A stretch of 64,000 nt of DNA. It comes from Paraburkholderia sp. Ac-20340. Lineage in GTDB: Bacteria; Pseudomonadota; Gammaproteobacteria; Burkholderiales; Burkholderiaceae. The position numbers and the translations under genes are program-made. The DNA lies in the NCBI RefSeq assembly GCF_017104965.1, contig NZ_JAAGPR010000003.1, positions 372,001-436,000 of the forward strand. Direction: 5' to 3'. Of the stretch, positions 1-7,121 are shown in pieces; the stretch's first letter is position 1; each line of letters opens with the position of its first letter. The notes beneath the pieces were generated by a model that worked only from the letters and a program-made list of their open reading frames with translations, searched no databases and was not told the DNA's origin.

Positions 1-1
1 C

Positions 2-550
2 TTTCACCGCGCGCCGCGCGACGGCTACGCGGAACTGCGCCGCAGCCTGCTCAAGCTCGCCGATAACTTCCGCGGCCCGATCGTCATCGTGAATCCCGAC
101 GAAGCCAGGCTGCCGCGCGGCTTCACCATCGAGCAGCCATTGCGCAACGAAAAAGGAATCAGGATTGCTAACGTAACGCGCGTCGCGTTTTCGCTGCGTG
201 ATCCGCTTACGCAGTGGCTGCAGATCGACGCGGACATGGCACGTAATACGCCGCTACGCGTCAGCGTTCACGACGTACCGAAGCATCTGCCCTTGCTGCC
301 CACGCAGCCGCAACCGATCGTGCCCGACATGCCCGAGATTTCGTCGATGCCCGATGTCACGGAAATTCCGGGCATGCAGCAGGCGCCCGATCTCAACGCA
401 GCGAGTTCGGCCAGCGGCAGTGGCGTGAGTGAAACGGGGATGTTTGGCGCGCCGCCGGCATCGGGCGCATCGCAAACGGTTGCGCCACCAAGACCACTGA
501 TGCCGCCGCCGTGGATTCAGCAGCAAACGCCCGCCGCGCCTTCGAACTGA
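2..550 (+). CDS. Phosphoesterase-like protein, 3' part (5' end outside window)
   Basis: One open frame of 182 codons enters from the left edge and stops with TGA at 548-550. No start is visible. The pattern RGPIVIVNPDE, then NVTRVAF, then QWLQID resembles the C-terminal end of a bacterial calcineurin-like phosphoesterase family, where the same places hold a GDSH metal motif, FTRVE and QWLKV. That comparison is from memory. If it is right, the metal-binding His is missing here (NPDE in place of GDSH), so catalysis is doubtful. The last ~80 residues are low-complexity, rich in Pro, Met, Ala and Ser, as in an exported or surface-exposed tail. It converges on slyD, with a hairpin between them. 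Confidence 0.5.
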   Translation, partial: FHRAPRDGYAELRRSLLKLADNFRGPIVIVNPDEARLPRGFTIEQPLRNEKGIRIANVTRVAFSLRDPLTQWLQIDADMARNTPLRVSVHDVPKHLPLLPTQPQPIVPDMPEISSMPDVTEIPGMQQAPDLNAASSASGSGVSETGMFGAPPASGASQTVAPPRPLMPPPWIQQQTPAAPSN

Positions 551-600
551 TCGCCGCAGGACAGCGGGGCGACACAGAAAGCGGATTGAAATCGAATCTG

Positions 601-633
601 AAACGAAATGCGCCGGCATAAGAGCCGGCGCAT
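601..633. terminator. Hairpin between converging genes
   Basis: A perfect 10-bp inverted repeat, ATGCGCCGGC (608-617) and GCCGGCGCAT (624-633), with a 6-nt loop. On the minus strand it is followed by TTCGTTTC, a weak U-rich tract, so it may end slyD transcription. It could serve both converging genes. Confidence 0.45.
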
Positions 634-650
634 GGAACTACGGGTGTTGC

Positions 651-1196
651 TTAGTGCAGGGTAGGCTTCGAATCGGCTTCGTCGCCGTCTTCGTCTTCAT
701 CTTCGTCGACGACTTCGAGGCCATCCGCGCCGTGCGCGTGCTCATGTTCGATTTCGTCTTCGGTCGCCTGACGCACTTCCTTGACCGACAGCGAGAAACG
801 CAGCGCCATGCCGGCGAGCGGGTGATTGCCGTCGAGCACGACCTTGTCTTCTGCCACGTCGGTGACCGTGTAGATGAGCGCGTCGAGGTCTTCGTCGCCC
901 TCTTCCGGCGTGCCTTCGAACTGCATGCCGACTTCGAGCGGTTCCGGGAAGCGGCCACGCGGCTCGATCTTCACCAGCTCCGGGTCGTACTCGCCGAATG
1001 CATCCTGCGGCTCAAGCTGGATCTGGGTCTCGAAGCCCGGCTCCTTGCCGTCCAGCACTTCCTCGATCTTGGGGAACGTGCCATCATAGCCGCCGTGCAG
1101 ATAGACCATCGGCTCGTCGCTTTCCTCAATCAGATTGCCCTGCGCATCCGATAGCTTGTAAGCGACCGACACGACGGTGTCCTTTGCGATTTTCAT
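651..1196 (-). CDS. slyD: FKBP-type peptidyl-prolyl cis-trans isomerase SlyD
   Basis: 181 aa cytoplasmic prolyl isomerase and chaperone, linked in other bacteria to nickel handling and protein folding. The N-terminal FKBP strand and the signature DAFGEYD (residues 65-71) are present, followed by the insert-in-flap chaperone domain and the return strand with DGNHPLAG near residue 121. The tail is short: HEHAH and then an Asp/Glu run, rather than the long His/Cys-rich metal tail of E. coli SlyD, so metal binding is probably weaker. The ATG at 1194-1196 is chosen because GGAGAA lies just upstream and a TATAAT box sits about 25 nt away. A longer upstream frame (to 1295) runs into the divergent gene and is rejected. 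Confidence 0.95.
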   Translation of the reverse strand: MKIAKDTVVSVAYKLSDAQGNLIEESDEPMVYLHGGYDGTFPKIEEVLDGKEPGFETQIQLEPQDAFGEYDPELVKIEPRGRFPEPLEVGMQFEGTPEEGDEDLDALIYTVTDVAEDKVVLDGNHPLAGMALRFSLSVKEVRQATEDEIEHEHAHGADGLEVVDEDEDEDGDEADSKPTLH

Positions 1197-1220
1197 TCGA
1201 TTCTCCAGATTACAGACCTC

Positions 1221-1226
1221 ATTATA
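1221..1226 (-). promoter_or_regulatory. Predicted slyD -10 box
   Basis: Perfect TATAAT on the minus strand, predicting a ~20-nt leader that carries the GGAGAA ribosome site before the slyD ATG. I see no good -35 hexamer at 16-18 nt. The box ends 3 bp before the roxA ATG on the other strand. Confidence 0.55.
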
Positions 1227-1228
1227 CG

Positions 1229-2464
1229 ATGCCCAAGCGGTCCCCTGAGCACCCGGAGGACGCCCGCAAGCAGCGCGCCTCCCCTTCCCTGGCATGTCCT
1301 GCGCCCGATACGCCCACGCCGCTGCTAGGTGGCCTGAGTCCCGCGCAGTTCATGAAGAAATACTGGCAGAAAAAGCCATTGTTGATCCGCCAGGCGATAC
1401 CCGGCATCGAAGCGCCGCTCACGCGCGACGAACTGTTCGAGCTGGCCGACAGCGAAGATGTGGAATCGCGCCTCATCACGCATTTCCGCAAGCGCTGGGC
1501 GCTCGAACACGGCCCGTTTGCCGCCGATGAACTGCCCACACCCAAAACGCGCCAGTGGACGCTGCTCGTGCAGGGCGCCGATCTGCACAACGATCGCGCC
1601 CGCGCACTGCTCGAACGCTTCCGTTTTGCGCCCGACGCGCGCCTGGACGATCTGATGATCTCCTACGCGAGTGATGGCGGCGGCGTCGGCCCGCATTTCG
1701 ACTCCTACGACGTGTTTCTCCTGCAGGTGCATGGCACGCGCCGCTGGCGCATCGGCGCGCAGCGCGATCTGTCCTTGCAGGAAGGTATGCCGCTCAAGAT
1801 TCTTGCGAATTTCGAGCCGGAAGAAGAATGGGTGCTGGAGCCGGGCGACATGCTGTATCTGCCGCCCCACATCGCGCACGACGGCGTGGCCGAAGGCGAG
1901 TGCATGACGTGCTCGATCGGCTTTCGTTCGCCTTCCACCGACGAACTCACGAGCCAGTTCCTCTATTGGCTCGCCGAACGCGGCACGGAGAGTGCGGAAA
2001 CGGGCAAGCGCGAGCTTTATCAGGACCCCGATCAGCCCGCTGTCGAGCATCCCGCACAACTGCCCCCGGCACTTGTGGAGCGCGTCTCGTCAGTGCTTGC
2101 TAAAGTGCGCTGGGACGACGCCGATGTGTCGTCGTTCGTGGGCTCCTGGCTTTCAGAACCGAAATCCAATGTGGTGTTCGACGCCCCCGAAAAGCCCCTC
2201 GACGAGGCCCGTTTTGTTGCGCGCGCCGCGAAAAACGGGATAAGACTCGACCGCAGGACAATCCTGCTTTACGATGCGCGGTCGTATTACCTGAACGGGG
2301 AACAGTACTTGCTCAAAGAGGCAAGGAAGTGGTTGCCGGAACTAGCCGATAACCGCTTGCTGGATGGGAAACGCTTTGTAACACTCTCACACGATTCGAG
2401 TGTGACAGTGTTGCTACACGAGTGGTATTGTGCGGGCTGGTTACAGCTAGGGGTGCTTGCGTAA
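1229..2464 (+). CDS. roxA: JmjC/cupin-4 ribosomal oxygenase (YcfD/RoxA-like)
   Basis: 411 aa. Family members are Fe(II)/2-oxoglutarate oxygenases; E. coli YcfD (RoxA) hydroxylates an arginine of ribosomal protein L16. The facial triad is visible: PHFDSYD supplies His and Asp, and LPPHIAHDG supplies the distal His. HGTRRWRIG follows the first metal motif, as expected in this family. The C-terminal half has the winged-helix region ending in LHEWYCAGWLQLG. The ATG at 1229 gives about 30 residues before the part that aligns with the start of E. coli YcfD, and no clear ribosome site precedes it. An in-frame ATG at 1351 (MKKYWQKKP) is an alternative. It is divergent from slyD, with only 32 bp between the two ATGs. 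Confidence 0.85.
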   Translation: MPKRSPEHPEDARKQRASPSLACPAPDTPTPLLGGLSPAQFMKKYWQKKPLLIRQAIPGIEAPLTRDELFELADSEDVESRLITHFRKRWALEHGPFAADELPTPKTRQWTLLVQGADLHNDRARALLERFRFAPDARLDDLMISYASDGGGVGPHFDSYDVFLLQVHGTRRWRIGAQRDLSLQEGMPLKILANFEPEEEWVLEPGDMLYLPPHIAHDGVAEGECMTCSIGFRSPSTDELTSQFLYWLAERGTESAETGKRELYQDPDQPAVEHPAQLPPALVERVSSVLAKVRWDDADVSSFVGSWLSEPKSNVVFDAPEKPLDEARFVARAAKNGIRLDRRTILLYDARSYYLNGEQYLLKEARKWLPELADNRLLDGKRFVTLSHDSSVTVLLHEWYCAGWLQLGVLA

Positions 2465-2558
2465 GCGCTTCGGGCTGTTATACCGTACTAATATAGTGCT
2501 TGTATGAGAAAGACAACGTATTGTCCCCGGATTTGTCGACGGTCGATACGAAAGTGCC

Positions 2559-2564
2559 TATAAT
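2559..2564 (+). promoter_or_regulatory. Predicted -10 box for the Ala/Ser-rich lipoprotein gene
   Basis: Perfect TATAAT. The best upstream hexamer, TTGTCG (2533-2538), is 20 nt away, longer than the usual spacing. It predicts a leader of about 125 nt before the ATG at 2697, unusually long for such a small gene. Confidence 0.5.
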
Positions 2565-2696
2565 TTCCGCCCAGGCCGTAGGGAAGATTCACGCTCTTGC
2601 AGTGCATCTCCACCAGCGGCTCAAGGTCGGTGTTGGGGCACATTACCGGTATTATTTTGCGCTGTTGCTTACCTTTAACCATAAAAGGACGTGATC

Positions 2697-2972
2697 ATGA
2701 AGAAATCCCTCCTCGTAGCATCCCTGCTGGCAGCTGTTGCACTGGCTGCATGCAACAAGAGCAGCGACCAAGCTGCTGCGCCGGCTAGCGATGCGACCGC
2801 TGCTTCGGCGCCGGCTGCTGCCGCTTCGGATTCCGCAGCTGCTGCATCGGGCGCTGCTGCTGCTGCGAGCGACGCTGCTGCTTCGGCTACGGCTGCTGCT
2901 TCGGACGCAGGCGCTGCTGCTTCGGACGCTGCTGCTTCGGCTGCTGCTCCGGCATCGGGCGCAAGCCAGTAA
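2697..2972 (+). CDS. Small Ala/Ser-rich lipoprotein, function unknown
   Basis: 91 aa. The signal peptide and lipobox are clear: MKKSLLVASLLAAVALAAC, with the lipidated Cys at position 19. Almost all the rest is Ala, Ser, Asp, Pro and Thr in short degenerate repeats of the ASDAAAS type, with no folded domain visible. The start at 2697 is chosen for the AAAAGGA ribosome site at 2683-2689, 7 nt upstream; a GTG 6 nt earlier is less likely. Alanine is mostly coded by GCT and GCA/GCG rather than GCC, unlike the neighbours, which may reflect high expression or avoidance of RNA structure. It is monocistronic and ends before a strong terminator. A periplasmic spacer or filler role is only a guess. Confidence 0.8.
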   Translation: MKKSLLVASLLAAVALAACNKSSDQAAAPASDATAASAPAAAASDSAAAASGAAAAASDAAASATAAASDAGAAASDAAASAAAPASGASQ

Positions 2973-3072
2973 GCTGCATTCGCCCGTTGCCCACGAAGCT
3001 TCGGCTTCAGCGGGTATCGAAGCGAACTGTCGTGCAGCCTGACGTCATCGTCAGGCGTGCGACAGGCAAACG

Positions 3073-3105
3073 AAAAAGCCACGAACGCGAGTTCGTGGCT
3101 TTTTT
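3073..3105. terminator. Rho-independent terminator, probably bidirectional
   Basis: Perfect 9-bp stem GCCACGAAC (3078-3086) / GTTCGTGGC (3091-3099), loop GCGA, flanked by five A on the left and six T on the right. It ends the lipoprotein transcript and could also act on transcripts from the converging helicase gene. Confidence 0.9.
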
Positions 3106-3208
3106 GTATTTGCGCGCTTTAAATGCGGATTCGGTGTTGCTTCGATAAGACGAGGATGAATTTCATGCTCCACGCATGTAACTCACCTCGCTTAACTGAA
3201 AGCGCATA

Positions 3209-5482
3209 TTACGCGCCTTCCTGAGCCTCTTCTTCGCCCGAGAAAAACGCCTGCACGACTTCGATCTCGCGCGTGCGTTTAAATGGCGGCAAACTCTGCC
3301 AGATCCGTCGGCCATAAGGCTTATCGACAAGACGCGTATCGCAGATCATCAGCACGCCTCGATCGGTTTCCGCGCGAATCAGGCGCCCTGCCCCCTGCTT
3401 GAGCGTGATGACCGCCTGCGGCAGTTGATGGACCGCGAACGGGCTCAAGCCCTTCTTCGTCAGCGCATCGAGACGCGCGGCCAGCACAGGGTCATCGGGC
3501 GGCGCAAACGGCAGCTTGTCGATGACGACGAGCGACAGCGCATCGCCACGCACGTCTACGCCTTCCCAGAAGCTCTGGCTGCCCACCAGAATGGCATTGC
3601 CATAGGCGCGAAAGCGCTCGAGCAACTCGGTGCGGCTCGCATCGCCCTGCACCAGCAGCGGCGTGTTCCAGCCACGTGCTTCGATCGTATCGCGCAGACG
3701 ATCGGCGATCTTGTTGACCGCGCGCAAGGTCGTGCACAACATAAAGACGCCGCCGCCCGAAGCCTCGATGGCGGGCAACGCTGCATCGAACACGGCATCG
3801 GTGAATTGCGGCGACGACGGCTGCGGCATATTGCGCGGCACGTACAGCAAGCCCTGCTGCGGATAGTCGAACGGGCTAGGCAAGGTCATCGAACGGCGCG
3901 AACTCAAACCCATCTGCGCCGCGTAGTGCGTGAAGTCGCCGCGCACCGAGAGCGTCGCCGAGGTGAAGACCCACGTGCGCGGCACACCCGCGCGTTGCTT
4001 CGCGAAAATCGGCGCAACGGACAGCGGCGTTTCGTGCAACTGGACTGTGTGCGAGAACACTTCGACCCAACGGACTTTTTCGTCGTCGCCGTGTTCCTGC
4101 GCGGCTTCGCCCGGCTTTTCTCCGGCCTTTTCGCGCTTGTTGTCGGCCGCCACGACTTCGGCCGATCCGCCTGCCGTCCAGCCGCCGAGCACGCCTTGCA
4201 GTTCGCGCGCGCGACGCAGACAGACGCCGAGTGATTCCGCGCGCTCCGCCTGGCCAGCGAGCGCATTGGCCAGCGTGCCAAGCTCGGTCTGCAAGGCGTC
4301 GAGCGAATCGAATAGCGGATGATCTTCGGGGAGCTGCGTGATCGACACGCGCAGCGAATCTTCCTTGAACGCGAGGCGCACATCGCGCGCCGCCCGTTCG
4401 AGCCCTGCGCCGAGCTTGACCCACTCCACGGCATCGCGCGCGTGGCTCAGACCTTCGGCGACGCAATCGCGCGCGAGTTCGAGGAACTGGGACGTCGACA
4501 GCGTCTCGCCGAAGAACAGCGTGGCCGTCTCGGGCAACTGGTGCGCTTCGTCGAAGATGATGGTGTTGGCGCTCGGCAGCAGTTCGGCCATGCCGGTATC
4601 GCGCAGCATGATGTCCGCGAAGAACAGATGGTGATTCACCACCACGATGTCGGCCTGCTGCGCCTCGCGGCGCGCCTGCATCACGAAGCAGTCCTTGTAA
4701 TTCGGACACTCCTGACCGAGGCAGTTATCGCGCGTCGATGTAACCATCGACCACACAGCCGCCGTTTCCGGCACGCTCGCGAGCTCCGCCTTGTCGCCCG
4801 AACGCGTGATCTTCGCGAAGCGGATGATCTCCTGCAGATACGAGGTTTCCTGTCGCGACGGCAGGCGGCCGTTATCGGCCGTGCGCTGCAGGTAGTAGTG
4901 GCACAGATAGTTCGAGCGGCCCTTGAGCATCGCGACGCTCACGGGCACGGCGAGCGCGTCGCGCACCGTCGGAATATCGCGGGCGAAAAGCTGGTCCTGA
5001 AGGTGCTTGGTGCCCGTCGAAACGATCACCTTGCCGCCCCAGAGCATGGCCGGCACGAGATAGGCGTAGGTCTTGCCCGTGCCCGTCCCGGCTTCGACGA
5101 TCAGCGTGTTGTCGCCGGATTCGGCGGCGGCATTGGCGAGATTCGCGGCTTCGTCGCCAGCCGATGCGGCGATGGGCGCACCACGCTCCAGACGGCGCGC
5201 CGGACGCGACTGCGTCTCGAACATCGCCGGTTCGGGCAGCGCCTTGGCGGCGGCTTCCATGGCAGCGGCGACGGCACGCGCCATCTCGATCTGCGCGGCA
5301 CGCGGACGATAGCCGTCGATCTCGCGCGCCAGCAGTCCATCGGCGGCGAACAGTTCTTCGAGCTCGGCGACACGGCGCGGGCTCAGTGCGGGCGGCGACG
5401 CCGTTTGCGCGGCGCGCGCGTCGCCGTTCCGCGCGCTGTCGTCGCGCGCAGAACCGGATCGGGAAACGGTCGTTGAGTTCAA
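3209..5482 (-). CDS. DinG/YoaA-family ATP-dependent DNA helicase (XPD-like, Fe-S)
   Basis: 757 aa superfamily 2 helicase of the XPD/DinG group, expected to unwind DNA 5'-to-3' at stalled forks, D-loops or R-loops. Walker A AGTGTGKT is at residues 131-138 and the DEAH box at 311-314. Between them are four cysteines, C194, C254, C259 and C265, at the place of the [4Fe-4S] cluster of DinG and XPD. The motif VI region QGAGRLIRAETDRG lies near the C-terminus. The start is TTG at 5480-5482, with AGGAA 9 nt upstream; no ATG exists before the conserved region begins. The N-terminal ~40 residues are low-complexity. DinG and YoaA cannot be separated with certainty by eye. Confidence 0.9.
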   Translation of the reverse strand: MNSTTVSRSGSARDDSARNGDARAAQTASPPALSPRRVAELEELFAADGLLAREIDGYRPRAAQIEMARAVAAAMEAAAKALPEPAMFETQSRPARRLERGAPIAASAGDEAANLANAAAESGDNTLIVEAGTGTGKTYAYLVPAMLWGGKVIVSTGTKHLQDQLFARDIPTVRDALAVPVSVAMLKGRSNYLCHYYLQRTADNGRLPSRQETSYLQEIIRFAKITRSGDKAELASVPETAAVWSMVTSTRDNCLGQECPNYKDCFVMQARREAQQADIVVVNHHLFFADIMLRDTGMAELLPSANTIIFDEAHQLPETATLFFGETLSTSQFLELARDCVAEGLSHARDAVEWVKLGAGLERAARDVRLAFKEDSLRVSITQLPEDHPLFDSLDALQTELGTLANALAGQAERAESLGVCLRRARELQGVLGGWTAGGSAEVVAADNKREKAGEKPGEAAQEHGDDEKVRWVEVFSHTVQLHETPLSVAPIFAKQRAGVPRTWVFTSATLSVRGDFTHYAAQMGLSSRRSMTLPSPFDYPQQGLLYVPRNMPQPSSPQFTDAVFDAALPAIEASGGGVFMLCTTLRAVNKIADRLRDTIEARGWNTPLLVQGDASRTELLERFRAYGNAILVGSQSFWEGVDVRGDALSLVVIDKLPFAPPDDPVLAARLDALTKKGLSPFAVHQLPQAVITLKQGAGRLIRAETDRGVLMICDTRLVDKPYGRRIWQSLPPFKRTREIEVVQAFFSGEEEAQEGA

Positions 5483-5557
5483 GGCAAGCGGTTCCTGCTC
5501 GGATCTCGGGGCGCGGCCCGACTGCTGCCGCGCCCCGGCGCCTGCCGGGACCCGGAA

Positions 5558-5791
5558 TCAGGCGTGGCCGTTCGAGGTCTTCGGTAAATCGGGGTCCAGC
5601 TGCAATTGCAGCAGGAGTATGTTGTCTTTCAGCTTGAGCTTGCGCCTTTTCAGCTTCTGCAGTTCGAGATCGTCGAAGTCCGACGTCTCGCACATCCGCT
5701 CGATCGTACGGTTGAGATCACCGTGCTCCGATTCCAGTTGCAGAATACGGTCACGAAGGACCTCGCTCTTGACTTCACGTTGCTCGCGCAT
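5558..5791 (-). CDS. DUF465 (YdcH-like) small coiled-coil protein
   Basis: 77 aa. Charged heptad-like sequence with LESEHGDLNRTIE and LKRRKLKLKDNI, the signature of the DUF465/YdcH family of small helical-hairpin proteins, whose function is not established. The ATG at 5789-5791 is preceded by AGGAGG with a 6-nt spacer, so the longer frame starting at 5839 is rejected. The gene lies 75 bp upstream of the helicase gene on the same strand, so the two may be co-transcribed. Confidence 0.8.
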   Translation of the reverse strand: MREQREVKSEVLRDRILQLESEHGDLNRTIERMCETSDFDDLELQKLKRRKLKLKDNILLLQLQLDPDLPKTSNGHA

Positions 5792-5924
5792 GCTCGCCTC
5801 CTCGTCATGATCGGCGTGCACCTTGCGAAAGGGTCGCACGCCTGAGGTTGCTGTCTGGCTGAAAAAGCGTGATGTTGCCGGGTAAGCCTGGTATCGCCCG
5901 GCATGGCCTGGGCGTTGCCGGGTA

Positions 5925-6920
5925 TTACTGGTTCTGCTGCTTTTGCTGCTTCAGCAGATCCTGCTGTTGCTTGAGCTGCTGTTCCTGCTGCTGCTTTTGC
6001 TGCGCCTGCTGCTGCGCCTTCTCGGCCGCCTGCTTCTGACGTTCCTGCACGTCAGCCGCGTGCTTTGCCGCGTCCTGCTGCTTCTGCTCGAAACGCTCGG
6101 CCTTCTGGTCGCGCTCCTGAGCCTTCTGCTGGCCTTCGCGGCGTGCCTGGTCCAATTGCTGCTGGTAATTCGACTGCTTGCTGTCGTAGGCGGCCTGATT
6201 GGCGTCGCGCTGCGACTGCGCCTGCGCACCTGCACGCTGCGCCTGATCGAGCGCGTGCTGACGCTGCTTGTTCTCAAACGCCTGCGTATTGGCGGCACGC
6301 TGCGGCGCTTCTGCCTGACGCTGCGCCTGATCGAGCTCATGCTGGCGCTGCTTGTCCTCGAACGACTGCGCGCTCTTCGCCTCGTTGGCGGCGCGCTGCG
6401 GCGCGTCGGCCTGATCGCGGGCGCGCTGCAGGGCGGCCTGTTCGTCGCGGCGGCGCGCGTTATCGGCGCGCTGCTCTTCGTCGAGTGCCAACTGCTCGCG
6501 GCGGATGTCGGCCTGCACCACGCGCATCTTGTCGCGCGCCTTGCCCAAACAGTGATTCACGAAAAACGTGTCGTAGCAGTTGTGCTGCGCCACGCCATAT
6601 TCATAGTTATTTTCCGCCGTACGCCGGTCCAGCACCTTCTGGCGCGCACCGAAATCGTTCGGCGCACCGCTCGTGTCCTGCGCGCCGGAAGCCGCCAACG
6701 GCACGGCTGCGCTGGACGCCGGGCGCACGCCTTGCGCGCCTTTGCCCGCAGTATCGACACCGGACACCACCCCGGAAGCCGCTTCCTGCGCGAGGGCCGG
6801 AACACTCACCGATGCCAGCAAGGCTACGGCACACGCCGCCGCACGGGCGGTGGTCCGCCATGCCGCGACTTCGCGCGCAATGGACCGGACGGAAAGGGAA
6901 TCGGGTATCAAGCCAGGCAT
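5925..6920 (-). CDS. Exported Gln/Ala-rich coiled-coil protein, unknown function
   Basis: 331 aa. The N-terminus is a signal peptide with hydrophobic core ACAVALLASVSVPALA and likely cleavage before QE. Residues ~100-130 hold the least repetitive block, HNCYDTFFVNHCLG, with two cysteines that may pair in the periplasm. The remaining two thirds is a charged Gln/Arg/Ala helix with a 28-residue repeat (FEDKQRQHELDQAQR and FENKQRQHALDQAQR), ending in a poly-Gln/Lys tail. An ATG at 6960-6962 is possible, but a TAGAAT box at 6970-6975 would put the transcript start beside it, so 6920 is preferred; neither has a good ribosome site. The frame continues open antisense through tex, which is an artefact. 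Confidence 0.7.
   Translation of the reverse strand: MPGLIPDSLSVRSIAREVAAWRTTARAAACAVALLASVSVPALAQEAASGVVSGVDTAGKGAQGVRPASSAAVPLAASGAQDTSGAPNDFGARQKVLDRRTAENNYEYGVAQHNCYDTFFVNHCLGKARDKMRVVQADIRREQLALDEEQRADNARRRDEQAALQRARDQADAPQRAANEAKSAQSFEDKQRQHELDQAQRQAEAPQRAANTQAFENKQRQHALDQAQRAGAQAQSQRDANQAAYDSKQSNYQQQLDQARREGQQKAQERDQKAERFEQKQQDAAKHAADVQERQKQAAEKAQQQAQQKQQQEQQLKQQQDLLKQQKQQNQ
6238..6360. repeat. Imperfect 84-bp tandem repeat inside the coiled-coil gene
   Basis: GCCTGATCGAG recurs at 6241 and 6325 with closely matching downstream sequence, a period of 84 bp (28 codons). It encodes the two KQRQH-x-LDQAQR helical blocks, a sign of internal duplication. Confidence 0.6.
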
Positions 6921-6969
6921 CAAGCGGGATGGGTTCAACGTCTTCTGAGGGCAGCGGAACATGCCGCAA

Positions 6970-6975
6970 ATTCTA
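6970..6975 (-). promoter_or_regulatory. Possible -10 box for the coiled-coil gene
   Basis: TAGAAT on the minus strand, about 50 bp upstream of the preferred ATG at 6920. No good -35 is seen. It argues against the ATG at 6962 as the start. Confidence 0.35.
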
Positions 6976-6987
6976 ACATCCCCCGAG

Positions 6988-7015
6988 TTGAGCGCCCCGC
7001 CATTTATGGCAAAAT
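6988..7015 (+). promoter_or_regulatory. Possible tex promoter
   Basis: TTGAGC (6988-6993), a 16-nt spacer, then CAAAAT (7010-7015), in the 200-bp divergent spacer before tex. Each hexamer matches the sigma-70 consensus only partly. Confidence 0.35.
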
Positions 7016-7121
7016 GCCCCGCTCTACTGGCCGGCGGGCCTCCCATCGCGGACCTGTCCCGCCGGTTGCCGGATAGCCAATCCGGACCGCAAACCGATCC
7101 TCGCAGGAATATCCAGACCCT

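Noticed and set aside
2488..2694. Two overlapping ~64-codon frames in the spacer before the lipoprotein gene
   Set aside because: No ribosome sites or family features, and they cross the predicted promoter and leader.
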